This document shows positions 36,301-48,995 of a stretch of 64,000 bases of DNA, piece after piece. Below the pieces are notes generated by a model that saw only the letters and a program-made list of their open reading frames with translations, made no database searches and had not been told where the DNA came from. The DNA is from Apis mellifera (Eukaryota > Arthropoda > Insecta > Hymenoptera > Apidae), in the NCBI RefSeq assembly GCF_003254395.2, contig NC_037653.1, forward strand, positions 868,001 through 932,000, written 5' to 3'. Every line of letters starts with the position of its first letter. Position 1 is the stretch's first letter. A program made the translations under genes and the position numbers.

Positions 36301-39300
36301 CTAGAAATGAAAATGAAGTTCTCGTTTAATAAGAAATTAGATATGTTTCTTTATATAGTATATAAAGAGTCTCGGTTATCTATCCAAATGAATATCAACT
36401 CGTACGTCTATTGTTAAATTAGAGTTATTATTATATAATTAGACATCTCTATTTCATGTATATTTAAAAATATATATTACATATATAAAATTAATATATT
36501 TAGTTAGTTTATATAGTTCTGTAAATCTTATTCATTATATCTATAATATATTTTAATTTTATGTATAATATTGTAATTTTATGTAATAATATATATTATA
36601 TTTTATGTATATTTAAATATATAATAATGTATATTAAATTCATGTATTATACATATATGAACGTATTCTTATTTAAATTCATATAATTTTTAAAAAATTG
36701 ATATTAATTTACGGATTGAAATTATAGTTTTATAAGTTTTGAAGTTTTTGATTAAAAATAAATTAAAATATTATTTATATTAAGAAAATTTATTCAATGA
36801 ATATTTTTTTTAAATTTTTGTTTAGAAATTCATTTTTTTTAATTAATTCAGTTACATTTGCTGATAATAATCGATTTCTATAACATACTAAAAAATAAAA
36901 ATGATTTTGATATTTCCGAAAATCTTCTGTCTACAGAAATTTGATTATTTCTATATTCTCTTCATATACTTCAAATAATTTTTATAAAAATATTTTTTTA
37001 TATTTTTATTCAGGATATTCAAATAAACTTAAATAAAATATACTTTATATATTTATCAGTATTTATTTTTTAATATTAATCAATAATATTATTAACAATA
37101 ATGATAATAATATAAATTTTTAAATATATTTATTATTTTAATATAGTGTTTCATGAAAATATTAAAGCAAATTTTAGAGAAAAATTCATCTAATTGAAAA
37201 ATTTTAATTTTAATAAAACTTTGTATATAAAATATATATAAAAATATAATATATAAAATATAATATATAATATATAATAATATAATAGATTATCATATAA
37301 TTATATAATTTTCTTTTCATCAAGAAATCTCTTTTAGAGATATAAAATCAATTTTAAATTATCAACAATTTTTTAATTTTTGATTAACAAATTCATTAAA
37401 AGTTTAAGCATTAATTGTATTTCTTTAAAACATCTTAGTTAAAAAGAAATTGCTTCATGGATAATCTTATATGCTCTGCATAATTATGAAGTTTCGTTAA
37501 CAATTATTAATATTTCATTAAAAAATAAAAAAAGTGTTCGAAAACTTTTGTGAAGTATTATATTATAATAGTATATATATTATATTATATTAATTTGCAA
37601 AAATATTTAACATTTAAATATTAGACTATTTTACAAAAAAATTTATTAATTAATTTCGAAATTTTGATTTGAATGAAAATTTATTAAATTTATTTTCTTA
37701 AAATAATTTAGCTAGAAAAAAAATTCCTCAATCTATGACTCTTTATATTTTACATATTCACAAAAAAATTTTATTAAAAATAAAGAATTTGTTTAAAAAA
37801 TTAAAAAATTTTTTTTTATTTATTTATGTTTTAATCATTGTTTTGATTGTTCTTTTTCATAATCTGAATAGCATCTAAATTAAAATAAATATGCATATTT
37901 TTAATGGATCATTTATTAATCTTATATCTTTATGAATCTTCTAACCCAAAAATCAGCAAATGATGACTTACTTGTTTTTTTAATAATTGTATATTTCATT
38001 ATATAAATATAATCTGTAAAAATTATATTATTATTTTATTTAATTAATTATTTATTTAATTAACTTATTATATTCTGAAAAAAATCATTACTTTTTTGAT
38101 AAAATATATTTACTAAATTATATTTAAAAGATTAAAAAATAAAAATATAAGTAATAATTATATATATTTGTACGCAATATAATATCAAAAATAACTGAAA
38201 ATCAGAAAGTTTAATGACTTTTAAAAAATAACATCCATTTTACCTGCAAAATCATTTTATCTGATATTATCCAATTAATTCCAGGTTTAAATATAACAAA
38301 ATATTAATCGTGTTTTTATATATTAATTACTCATATAATAGAAAGATTGAATATTAATATTATATAATATTATTGTGAAAAACAATTCTTTAAATTATCT
38401 AAAAATTTATTTATTCTGTACAGAGAATATGTGATTTAGACATTATTTTTCGTAATAATTAATAAATATGTTCGTTGATACTATCATTGAATGGAAACTA
38501 ATTTGATGAATCTTGAAGTCTGTGAATTCAGATGAAAAATGTAAAGAAATTCGTTAATAATTGGAACTTCGATTAACTCAAGATTATTATTTATGACCTT
38601 GATCAATTGGGATGTCGATTATCTGAGTCTCGATTCTAGATATAGAGATACAACACAATTAGTTTGTTGCTTTCTGCAGCTGTCAGAACAGTTATTATAT
38701 GCATGCAATATTATCTTGTTATGGGTAAGTTATCTTTACTACTTATTTTGTATTTTTATAGTGAATATTAAGAATGGAAAATGATCATTCTTATTTCATT
38801 GCACTGTTTTTATTTTTATCTATTAGTCTATTGGATTCTAAAAAATTGGTTCTAAAAAATTCTTTTATTAACACATATGATGATAGATTTGAAAAATATA
38901 TACTATGATATTATATAAGATATTTTGTTTTTTTTTGTTTTAAATAACACATATTTTCTTGTTAAGTATTTTTTTGTTTTCTATTATAAAATATAAATAA
39001 CAATATTAAAAAATTATTAAATTATATAATTGTATTAAATTATAGGTTACTTTTTTAAATGTAACTCAAATAAAATAATGTAATGAATTCCATAAAAAAA
39101 TTGATTTTTTAAATATTATTATAAAGTCATCTTAAATATTTTACAAATAAATTAAAGTTATTTTGAATATTTGCATTTTTGAATAAATAGAATAATTGAA
39201 GTTAAAATAGAATTCTGATTTTAAGATTCTATTTATTCTATCTATAAGATATATAAAATTTTATAAATAAATATTAACAATTATAAATAATATAATTGTT

Positions 39301-42300
39301 AAAATATAATGTAAATACAATTTATATCGTTCACTATTCTGAAAAAGTGAAATTATGAATTATGAAAATTCTAGAAAGATGAAAAAAATTCATAATAAAA
39401 AAATGGAAAGAAATTTTAAGACGACTTGTTTGTTTTATATTTGATATAAAATATATAAGTTATATGTTTACACAATATATTTTACAATATATTTCTAAAA
39501 TATTAATAATATTTTTCTGAAACAAGATAGATCAATAATTTTAATTATTTTGAATATTTTATTAGAGATTATGTTATGTTATTAGAAATATAGAAAAATT
39601 AATCTATTTTTGAAAAGTTATATAGTATAAGAAAACTTGTAACATGCAAGTTATAATTTTTTTATAAATAAAGAAACTTTTTAAAATTTTAAATATATTT
39701 TAAATATATATTTTTCTAAACAGTATTAAGTAAAATAATGAATATTTAGATTCAGATTTAAATTTTAATTTTTTTTATTCAAATATTAAGATTTCAATGA
39801 TTTCCAATATAAAGTTATTCAATAATAAATAAATATCATAAAAAATACAACAGATATCATAAAAAATGATCAAAATTGTTAAATGGAATGCAAATATTGC
39901 ATCGATAACCATCATCGAGCATTTCATATCGCAATTCTTCTTTTACATCGTATATTGTGATTCAATTATGCAATTCACGTATATGATATATATTCGACCA
40001 TTCTTTCATATAGCCATTCATAAATTGCGATTTACGTGATATATCCGACCACAAGATAATTATCTAATACAGTATCTAATTTCGTAATATTATTCTTGTT
40101 GAACTTATTTAATTATACTTAAAAAAATGAAAAATGAATTGCATGTTGCAAGTCTCTCTATACTATGCAATTAAATATTTTCTATATATTTAAAAAAGCA
40201 AAAACATTCAAAATTCTTAAAATTATTAATCCATTATGTAAATAAATATATTCTATATATTCTTTTATATATTCTTTTATATATTCTATTCTATGAATTA
40301 TATATATATATATATATTGGGTTGGCAACTAAGTAATTGCGGATTTCACTCATAGATGGCTTCAGTTGAATTTTTAGGTTTGCTGGCGTAGTCCAAATGT
40401 AAAACACATTTTGTTATTTGATAGTTGGCAATTCAGCTGTCAATCAGTAAAAAAAGTTTTTTGGTCGGTTGCGCAGTTTTCGTTTGGCGTTCGTTGAAAA
40501 ATGGAAAATCAAAAGGAACATTATCGTCATATTTTGCTTTTTTATTTTCGCAAAGGGAAAAACGCATCGCAAGCTCACAAAAAGTTATGCGCTGTTTATG
40601 GCGACGAAGCCTTAAAAGAACGGCAGTGTCAAAATTGGTTTGACAAATTTCGTTCTGGTGATTTTTCACTCAAAGACGAAAAACGCTCTGTCGTCCAGTT
40701 GAAGTTGATGACGACTTAATCAAAGCAATAATCGATTCGGATCGTCACAGTACAATGAGATTGCAGAGAAGCTTCATGTATCACATACATGCATTGAAAA
40801 CCACTTAAAACAACTTGGCTATGTTCAAAAACTCGATACATGGGTTCCTTACGAACTGAAAGAAAAGCATTTAACGCAACGCATTAACAGCTGCAATTTC
40901 CTAAAGAAACGTAATGAAAATGATCCATTTTTAAAACGACTGATAACTGGCGATGAAAAATGGGTTGTTTACAACAATATCAAGCGGAAAAGATCGTGGA
41001 GCAGGCCACGTGAACTAGCTCAAACAACATCAAAAGCTGGTATTCATCAAAAGAAGGTTTTGTTATCAGTTTGGTGGGATTACAAAGGAATTGTCTATTT
41101 TGAACTCTTACCACCCAACCGAACGATCAATTCTGTTGTCTACATTGAATAACTAACGAAATTAAACAATGCAGTTGAAGAAAAGTGGCCCGAATTGACA
41201 AATCGAAAAGGTGTTGTATTCCATCATGACAATGCAAGGCCACACACATCTTTGGTCACTCGGCAAAAATTATTGGAGCTTGGTTGGGATGTTTTGCCAC
41301 ATCTACCATATAGTCCTGACCTTGCACCATTTGATTACTTTTTGTTTCGATCTTTACAAAACTTCTTGAATGGTAAAAATTTCAATAATGATGATATCAA
41401 ATCGTACCTGATTCAGTTTTTTGCTAATAAAAACCAGAAGTTTCATGAACGTGGGATTATGATGCTGCCTGAAAGATGGCAAAAGGTCATTGATCAAAAT
41501 GGGCAACACATTACGGAATAAAGTTATTTAGTTCCATGAAAAAATTGTCTTTGATTTTCTAAAAAAAATCCGCAATTACTTAGTTGCCAACCCAATATAT
41601 TTAAAAATAACAAAAACATTCAAAGTTTTTAAAATTATTAATTCACCATGTAAATCAAAATCTTTATATCTTATATTTCAATTCTATTTCATATTTTACC
41701 TTCTCTATTTATTTACATTTAAATTTTTGTCTTGTTCATAATAAATTAATAAATTAATTTTAATATTTCAATATTTTATTTATTTCAGATGGAAGATGGT
41801 ATTCAACCATTAGAAGCAATGCTCTATACGATCGAGCGAATCAATAAGAATCCAAAAATACTTCCCGGTATACAACTTGGCGCGGTGGCATTCGATACTT
41901 GTGACAATCCTACTTATGCTCTAGAGCGTGTATTCTACTTCATTAAGGGTAAGTGATCGCTTGTTCGCTTATTTATTAGCGGTTAATGCAAGCATTCATT
42001 CGAGAACGATTTTAGGTTCAATAGTGCGCAACGATCGATTCGGAGTCGAAGGTTACGAATGCGAAGACCGAAGTGTGCCGAAATTCTTGAATACTGATTT
42101 CGATAACGTGGTCGCAATACTCGGAGCTGAATCGAGTTCGGTTACCATTCAAGTAAATATCGATAGAGTTGTGATTATCGATTATCGATATATTTTATAT
42201 ATATATATTATTGTTAGTTTTCAATATATAATATTATTATAATATAATATTATTAATGGATAGTGTTTCTATTTTTATTTACTCAAAATTATTGTAAAGA

Positions 42301-45300
42301 AAAAATGAAAGATTTTAAGAATTTCAATTATTTTCATTCGTTATCGATATATCGAATTATCATTAATATGTTAATATTAATGACATTTATCACTATATAT
42401 AATGATATCAATAGGATATCGATCGAAATTATTTAATTAACAAACTTATTTTATTTAATTAAAATTACTACTTTTTTCTGAAATTTTTCTTGATCTAAAA
42501 ATCTTATAGATTATAGATCTTTTATAGATTCTAGATTTTTATAGATTATAGATTCGAAATTCTTGAGAATTATTTTAGCTTATTTTATTTACTTAAAAAC
42601 TTCGAATCTATTAAGATTTTCTAGAACTTCAAAACGATCAAAATTTAAAAAATTTTTAAAAATTAAAAATTGAAAATAATCAAATTTATCACTTGACATT
42701 TAATATTGATTTGAAGTGATTTATAATTCTATAATTAAATATTCAAATATTCTAAATTCGAGATTATGGTTTACAGGTCGCATCAGTGCTGGCTTTGTTT
42801 CCGATACCGCAGATTTCCTACATGGCCACGTCGCCTTTTCTCAGTAGCAAGGAAAAATTTCCAAGATTTTTCCGCACAGTCCCTAGCGATGTGAATCAAG
42901 CGCGAGCAATGCTCGAGATTCTACGGTAAGTAATATATAATTGAGAGGATATTGTATTGGAATTTAATAAATAAATTTTTAATCGAATAATTATTTATAT
43001 AAAATTTGTATTTTGTTATTATTATTTTATTTATTTTGTTATTATTTATATTATATTAAAACAATTTTTATTGTTATTATATTACTTTATTTTTAAATTA
43101 ATAAATATAAATTCAAATTTATAAACATATTTATTTAAATTTGAATAGGATATCTCTGATAATTATTAATTAGTTTAAACTATCAAACAACAAATAATTA
43201 AAAATATAATTTTTTATATAAATTGCTTTCTTTTAGAATTCATTTACGTTTCAAGTATTTATTCATGAATTAAATTTATAATTAAAATATATGAATAATA
43301 ATTATAATAATTATTTATTAATAATTACCAATTTTAATTACCAATTACCAACTTTAAAAAATACTGAATAACTGATAACGAGAAATTTAATTTAATTATA
43401 GAAATAGAAATTCGAAAAGAAAATATTTAAATTATTAAATGAAAGATAATCAAAAATTTTTTAAAAATAAAGATTTTAGATAATTAAGATAATTAAGGTT
43501 TTTTTTAACTGATATACTATATATATATAAATTTTTATTGTAAATTTAATTTCTGAGTTGTTGTATCAAGATATGTATATTTATTATATTCGTTCTATTT
43601 TATATTTTTTTATCGATCTAATCTATTGTTAGCCAATTCCAATGGTCATATGTATCGGTCGTTTACACGGACTCGGAGTATGGGGATCACGGATACGAGA
43701 TGTTGGTATCATTGGCAGCCAATTATTCGATATGCTTTAGCAAACAACAACGAATTAGTAAAGATCGTTTCAAGGATGATGACTATGACGTCGTGGTCCG
43801 TACAATCGCCGAAAAAACAGATGTTAAAGGTATTTCTCGAATATTATTTTTTAATCCAATGTTTTCCATTATTCCATATCGTAATTTAATATGTATTAAA
43901 TTATTTTGAATTAACATTACATCTTGAAACTAGGTTAGATCAATAATACGCGTTGAACGTATCCGTAGTACACGTTGAAGTATTTCGAGATATTTTTTAA
44001 ATATTATATTCTAATCCAGTATATATTTTCTATATCCTATGCATATCTTTGTATGTATGTCTAATGTATGTTAAATTATTTTGGATCAGTTGATTTATTT
44101 TAAAACTAATTAGGTTAAATCGACAATTATCGAAAAAGCTGACGAAATATTTTTCAAATATTACATTTATCTATTAAATTATTTTAGATTAGCAAATCAT
44201 ATCTTGATTACTTATCTTGAAACTAATTAGATTAAATTTTGTGATTATATTATAATGTATTATAATTCTGATTTTATAAACAGTTAATTATAAAGAATCG
44301 AAATGATGTTATAAACTATATACAGGATATTTCGAATTGAATTGAAATTTGATAAATTTTTTATCAAATATGATAAAATCATATAATATGTAATTAATAA
44401 TATTATATATTTAATATATTAAGATATAAAACTAATATAAAAACTTTATAGAATTGATATAAATAATAATGTTTTTTTAATCAGAATTGTAACTGATATA
44501 GATTAAAATATTTTTAATCTGTAAAATATTATTTTATTTCTTTATAAATGTTTTAGAATCAATACATACAATGATATATATGTATTATATATTATATATG
44601 TAACAATTTGAAACAATTGTTTTCAGAATCATTTCAATCTCTATTATAATTGATAAATATTTTTATTATCTTAAAATAATAACAGATTTTAATATTTATT
44701 GTTATTTTTTAATTTACTAATTTAAAAATAAATTAAAAAATAGAAAAAAATATTTCAAAGATATCTTTAAATAAAAGAATATTTATAAGTATAAAAGATA
44801 TAGAAATATTAGCATAATTTAAAATTTTAATTTGTAATATACCATTATAATATAGATTTAATAATTATTATAACAATTTTTCAAAAGTTTATCATTTATT
44901 AATTCTTTGTATTCATCTTATATAGATCCTTTTTAATTTTATTGCAACAGAAAATTTTTGTGCATATTTAAATAAAATTTATTTTTATTTATTTTATGAC
45001 TTTCAAATAACTAAAAACAATTAAGAATTATAAAACTATATTATAATTGTAATTATAATTGTAATATTTATAATTATTGAATATTATTGTAATTAATATT
45101 TAAAATTTTATTTTATCTTTTTCACTTTTTATGTGATTATAAGAAATAAAATGATAAAGTAATAATATGAGATATTTGAAATTTACTAATGAATAATAAT
45201 TTCAATTTTCATAATAATTTCAATCACTAGATAATAAATTTGAAAAAAAGAATCTAAAAAAATCTATTATTTGAAATTGTAAATTTAATAATTATCATAA

Positions 45301-47957
45301 TTATTCTAGATTCACTGTGATTTTATAGAATGAAATTTAATATATGATTATTATAAAATAAAATAAATTCTAATTATATTATTGTATTTAAAATTAATAT
45401 CTCATTAAATTTTATAATAAAATATTTTAATATACTTTTCTAATTCATTTTTTTTAATTTATATTAATCTCATATTTATTCTCTGATTTTCTAATTTTTT
45501 ACGAAATGAAAAATATTAAAAATATTTATTTGTAAAAACATTTTATACGAAATTTTTATAAAATTATTTATATAATTGATTTTTTATTTATAACTAATTC
45601 AAAATCTCTTAAATCAAAAAACAAAATGTTTATTTTTTTCTTATTCTTAAAATACTTTTTATTCTATTCTCTTTAAATTTTTGTCACTTAATTGAAATTA
45701 AATGTCAATCGATTATCAATCATTTTCCATATTGCTTATTATTCTATTTTTTTTTTCTTACAAAGCATTTTTGATGCCACTCGATTACACATAAATGACA
45801 GCATGGAAAACGAGCATTATATCAATCGATAATTGGTTGACATTCATTTTTAATCGGAAGACAAGAACTGAATAATGGAAAAAGGCTCTTACTCATTAAA
45901 TGGGGGTTATTCATGTCCAGACATTTCTAAAAAGGTCAGATTTTTCATTTTTATAATTTGCAATAATAATAATTCACACAAATTATTTTTTGAAATTTTT
46001 TATTCTGATTTTAATTTAGGATTTGAGAAATGTTATATAAATTTTTACAAATTTTTTTCAAAGACTTTTATTGTTTTTTGTACTGAAAAATATATCGGAA
46101 TAATAACTCTCATTTACAGAGTAAGAGTTAAATATTTTCATAGCATATTTTCATAAAATTTTAATATAGTTTTATAATTGAAGAATTGATATGTAATTTA
46201 ATGGCATATTAATTGAATCTTATTATCAATTTTGATTCTGTTTTGTAATTTTATTAAAGATAATTTTTACAAACTTAATTTTTAAGTTGTCAGGAAGGTT
46301 TTGAAATTTTTATTTTTTTGTTTTTCTTCAAAATGTATTTAGATATATTTTCGGACTTTCTATTTTTTGCTCTTATTATATTATCAGTCATAATATTTCT
46401 TTCTTTTTTTCTATGTTATATCATTGATCGTTTTATTTTAATATAAACATGCAAAAGAGTTAAATATTTTGATATAAAATGAACATATTTATACAATATA
46501 AGAAAATTGCTTTTTAATTACATTAATTACATTAATTTTAATAACATTAATTAATTGATAATTAATGTTTAGAAAAAAAATGTTTACTATATACTATATA
46601 AATTTGTAAAAATGAATTGTAATATAGAAAACATGTTAGCAAAATTTTTAATATTCGATAATGACGCTACAGATTAGTAGCTTGAAAAAAAAAGAGAATG
46701 AATATGGAAGAAAAACGTATCAAAATTCTTATTATACTTTATTCTTTATCGTTCTTTTATTTTATTATTTTATTAATTAAAAAAAAAAACTTATTTTTAT
46801 ATCCAATGAATTTATACATGCATAAAAACAATGATTTTTATGCAATTTTGTAATTATTAAAAAATTAATTGTTATTTATTTTTTTGATATGATTGATATT
46901 ATTTATTTTTTAAAGTGAATGAGAAACGTATGTTAATTATATCAAATTTATTTAATTATATCAAATTTTTTATTCATTGAACAATGAATTCTTTTTACAT
47001 TTTTCTGTAAATTTTATAAAATTTAATATAAACTTTATTTCTAAATATATTCAATTGATATTTTTATTTGATTGATTTTTTTAAAGAAAAATTGTTTGTT
47101 TTTTATTTAGAATAATTGTTAAAATCTATACATTTCTAGTTTGAAAAAATTAAAAAAAAAAACAATCTATTTAAGAAATATTTATTAATTTATATATATC
47201 TATATGATAAATATCATATAAGATGTTTCAGAAGTCGATGAAGCTTAATTGATGATTTTTGAGGTATATATTTATCATTTTTTCTTCGCAAAAATTTTTG
47301 TTTTGGCTTTGATAATGAATTATTAATAAAAAATATTAATCAATTTTATTTATTTGAAAAATATTATTGTAATTAAGAATAATATTAGAAAAAAAAGAAT
47401 TAAAATTAGAAAAAAAGAAAAAAAACAAATGGCTATATATTTCTATGCATAAATACTAAAAAATAATAAAATTTTAATATCTACTTCACATTCAATACAA
47501 TATCATGACATTAATTCATATTATAGTATCTTTAGTAAAATTTTAATATAGTTTTCCTATCCATTAGAATATATCCATTTGGAAAACTATTTTCTTACCA
47601 ATCAAGAGAAAAAGAAACTTTTTTGAGTGGTTATTTACAGTGGTGGTACTGTTTGCGGAAAAAGCAACAACGTTGCGAGTTCTGGAGGCAGCGAGGCGCG
47701 TTCATGTTGGCTCTCGATTCGTTTGGTTGTGCAGTGATGCATGGCCGGATCACAACGACATAAATTATCAGCAAACAACCGTGTTGGAAGGTGCTCTTGC
47801 TGTTCAACCACTTTACGCGCCCTTATCGGGCTTCGATGAGTACTTCACGGGATTGACTCTTGATCATGAGCAAAAGAATCCTTGGTTCCGCGAGTTTTGG
47901 CAAACCTACCATAACTGCGTCTATGTGGAAGAGGCGAAATATTTTTCTTCTGAGAAG
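33197..47957 (+). CDS. mtt: Metabotropic glutamate-like receptor of the insect mXR/mangetout type, N-terminal ligand-binding half (six exons, gene continues rightwards)
   Basis: Exons 33197-33385, 41789-41948, 42016-42152, 42777-42925, 43633-43829 and 47641-47957 join in phase to 383 codons. The protein is a class C GPCR: a signal peptide (about 1-24), GDLLLGGLFPVH (39-50), then the Venus-flytrap ligand domain aligning with mGluR1 at a constant offset of 8 residues at every site checked. Backbone-binding residues are kept (Ser157, Thr180, Asp200, Tyr228, Glu284, Asp310, equal to mGluR1 165, 188, 208, 236, 292, 318). Side-chain-binding ones are not: Arg78 is Pro70, Arg323 is His315, Tyr74 is Asp66 and Trp110 is Asp102. 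This is the hallmark of insect mXR, reported as activated by a ligand other than glutamate. The rest of the domain, the cysteine-rich region and the seven helices must lie beyond 47957 and were not found up to 64000. The start is ATG 33197, not the TTG at 33194. Confidence 0.92.
40317..40346 (+). repeat. mariner left terminal inverted repeat
   Basis: 30 bp beginning TTGGGTTGGCAACTAAG, exact reverse complement of 41566-41595, preceded by TA. Confidence 0.95.
40501..41521 (+). pseudogene. mariner transposase, inactivated
   Basis: The first frame runs from ATG 40501 for 72 codons and has the N-terminal helix-turn-helix region (HILLFYFRKGKNASQAHKKL, ERQCQNWFDKFRSGDFSLKD). It ends at a TAA (40717-40719) because of a frameshift near 40688 that looks like loss of one base. 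A second shift near 40759 looks like loss of four bases. The remaining frame carries the three catalytic acids of the DD34D family: TGDEKW (Asp at 40952), FHHDNARPHTS and SPDLAPFD, with exactly 34 residues between the second and third. An in-frame TAA at 41150-41152 stands where glutamine (CAA) is expected. The frame ends at 41521. Three independent lesions make it non-functional; the terminal repeats are nonetheless intact. Confidence 0.93.
41566..41595 (-). repeat. mariner right terminal inverted repeat
   Basis: 30 bp ending CTTAGTTGCCAACCCAA, followed by TA; a perfect match to the left end. Confidence 0.95.
41789..41948 (+). CDS. mtt: mXR receptor exon 2
   Basis: 160 bp, acceptor TTTCAG, donor G|GTAAGT. 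It encodes MEDGIQPLEAMLYTIERIN, where mGluRs have GIQR: codon CCA at 41807-41809 replaces the ligand-binding arginine. Confidence 0.93.
42016..42152 (+). CDS. mtt: mXR receptor exon 3
   Basis: 137 bp after a 67-bp intron, acceptor GATTTTAG, donor CAA|GTAAAT. It encodes NDRFGVEGYECED to LGAESSSVTIQ, which includes the serine that binds the ligand alpha-carboxylate. Confidence 0.93.
42153..42776 (+). other. mXR receptor intron 3
   Basis: 0.6 kb, A+T rich, with a local repeat of TTATAGATT-type units at 42500-42560. Nothing else seen. Confidence 0.85.
42777..42925 (+). CDS. mtt: mXR receptor exon 4
   Basis: 149 bp, acceptor TTTACAG, donor CG|GTAAGT. It encodes FPIPQISYMATS (the ligand-contact threonine) and RTVPSDVNQARAMLEIL, a class C signature. 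Confidence 0.94.
42926..43632 (+). other. mXR receptor intron 4
   Basis: 0.7 kb of A+T-rich sequence; nothing notable. Confidence 0.85.
43633..43829 (+). CDS. mtt: mXR receptor exon 5
   Basis: 197 bp, acceptor ATTGTTAG, donor AAAG|GTATTT, ends in phase 1. It encodes QFQWSYVSVVYTDSEYGDHG with the conserved ligand-contact tyrosine. Confidence 0.93.
43830..47640 (+). other. mXR receptor intron 5
   Basis: 3.8 kb. A GC-richer patch at 45770-45935 contains a short ATG-initiated frame ending at a donor-like GTCAGA (see findings). Otherwise A+T rich. Confidence 0.8.
47641..47957 (+). CDS. mtt: mXR receptor exon 6
   Basis: 317 bp, acceptor ATTTACAG, donor AAG|GTGAGT, phase 0 end. It encodes VVVLFAEKATTLRVLEAARR, WLCSDAWPDH and NPWFREFWQTYHNC, all conserved class C blocks. 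3.8 kb downstream of exon 5. Confidence 0.93.
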
Positions 47958-48694
47958 GTGAGTCTTGGTTTTTCTTTTAAATTAAAATAAAAAAAGAGAT
48001 CGTTTGATAGATTATTTTTATTTATTTAAGAAAAATTGAAGAAATATTAGATTCTAGAAGGTTCTTTTTGTTATTTTGCTATACATATAAATGTAAAACT
48101 TTCGTAATTTCGTTTTTGTAAAATAATGATCATATTTACTATGTATTTTAATAATGTTTTTTTATTATTTATAAAAATTTTATATGTTTTATATGTAAAT
48201 TACGTTAATTAAAATTTTTTAAATTCTATTTCTATTTGGAACATCTACTATTTTCTTTTTTCAAAATGAGTTTGATTTAAGTACTTAAAAAGTACTCGAG
48301 ATAATTTCTAATATCATTGAGAGAACCAATTTTTTTTAATAAAAAATCAAATCAAATAATTAATAATCTTATCAATTTTCAACTTTTTATTATTATTAAT
48401 TAATAAATTTTGGAAAAAGATTTAGAATATTCAATGAAAAAAATTGAGCATTTTTAAATAAACTAGACTGTATATATATTTCAAATTATTTGGATGCTAA
48501 AATAAGTACAAATAAATAACGAAAAGAACTTTTAGGATAATTATATTATAAATATTTAACACTAATAATATTCTGATATACATAATAATAACATAAAAAT
48601 TAATATAATGACAATAATTTCATAATACATAAGTTAAAACAAATATAATTTCTTTACTTTTTATACGGAATATTAATATATTCATGAAACATTT

Positions 48695-48995
48695 TTAGAG
48701 AATCTAAAAATAAACACAAAAATTAATATACAAAAATTTCTTTGAGATTGAGGCTTATTTATTAAATTATTGAAATTTATATGTTGAAATGAGATAGATT
48801 ATATTATACATATTGAGATTATGATATGATTAGTTTCATTTTGTCTAATAAATTTTTATATTTTTTATATACTATATTTTTTATATTCTTGAAAATTTTA
48901 TATTTCTAATATATATTTTTAATTTTAAGTTTCTTAAATTTTTTAATAATACAAATCTCAACTTGATATTTTTGTGCTTATTCTGATATTCAAAA
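48695..48995. repeat. Dispersed palindromic element, copy F (diverged)
   Basis: The left end TTAGAGAATCTAAAAATAAA and inner GTTGAAATGAGATAGA match copies A and B. The right end, read on the minus strand, repeats AATAAGCACAAAAATAT and TTGAGATTTG of the left end. Confidence 0.45.

Larger units (their letters stand above)
40317..41595 (+). mobile_element. mariner-family (Tc1/mariner) DNA transposon, 1279 bp, mellifera-type
   Basis: The element is bounded by 30-bp terminal inverted repeats that are identical in all 30 positions and flanked by the TA target duplication. Its length is typical of mariner (about 1.28 kb). It carries one transposase reading frame, broken as described in the pseudogene entry. 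It sits in intron 1 of the receptor in the same orientation. The closest subfamily is judged to be the one first known from honeybee, on memory of the protein style rather than an alignment. Confidence 0.95.
33386..41788 (+). other. mXR receptor intron 1 (8.4 kb)
   Basis: A+T-rich intron that hosts the mariner insertion (40317-41595), a pogo-like remnant (about 38545-38640), a small hairpin (35426-35458) and a duplicated stretch at 39945-40055. ORFs at 34104-34379 and 38593-38784 lack family content. Confidence 0.85.

Noticed and set aside
40433..40669. 78-codon minus-strand ORF inside the mariner
   Set aside because: Antisense shadow of the transposase N-terminus.
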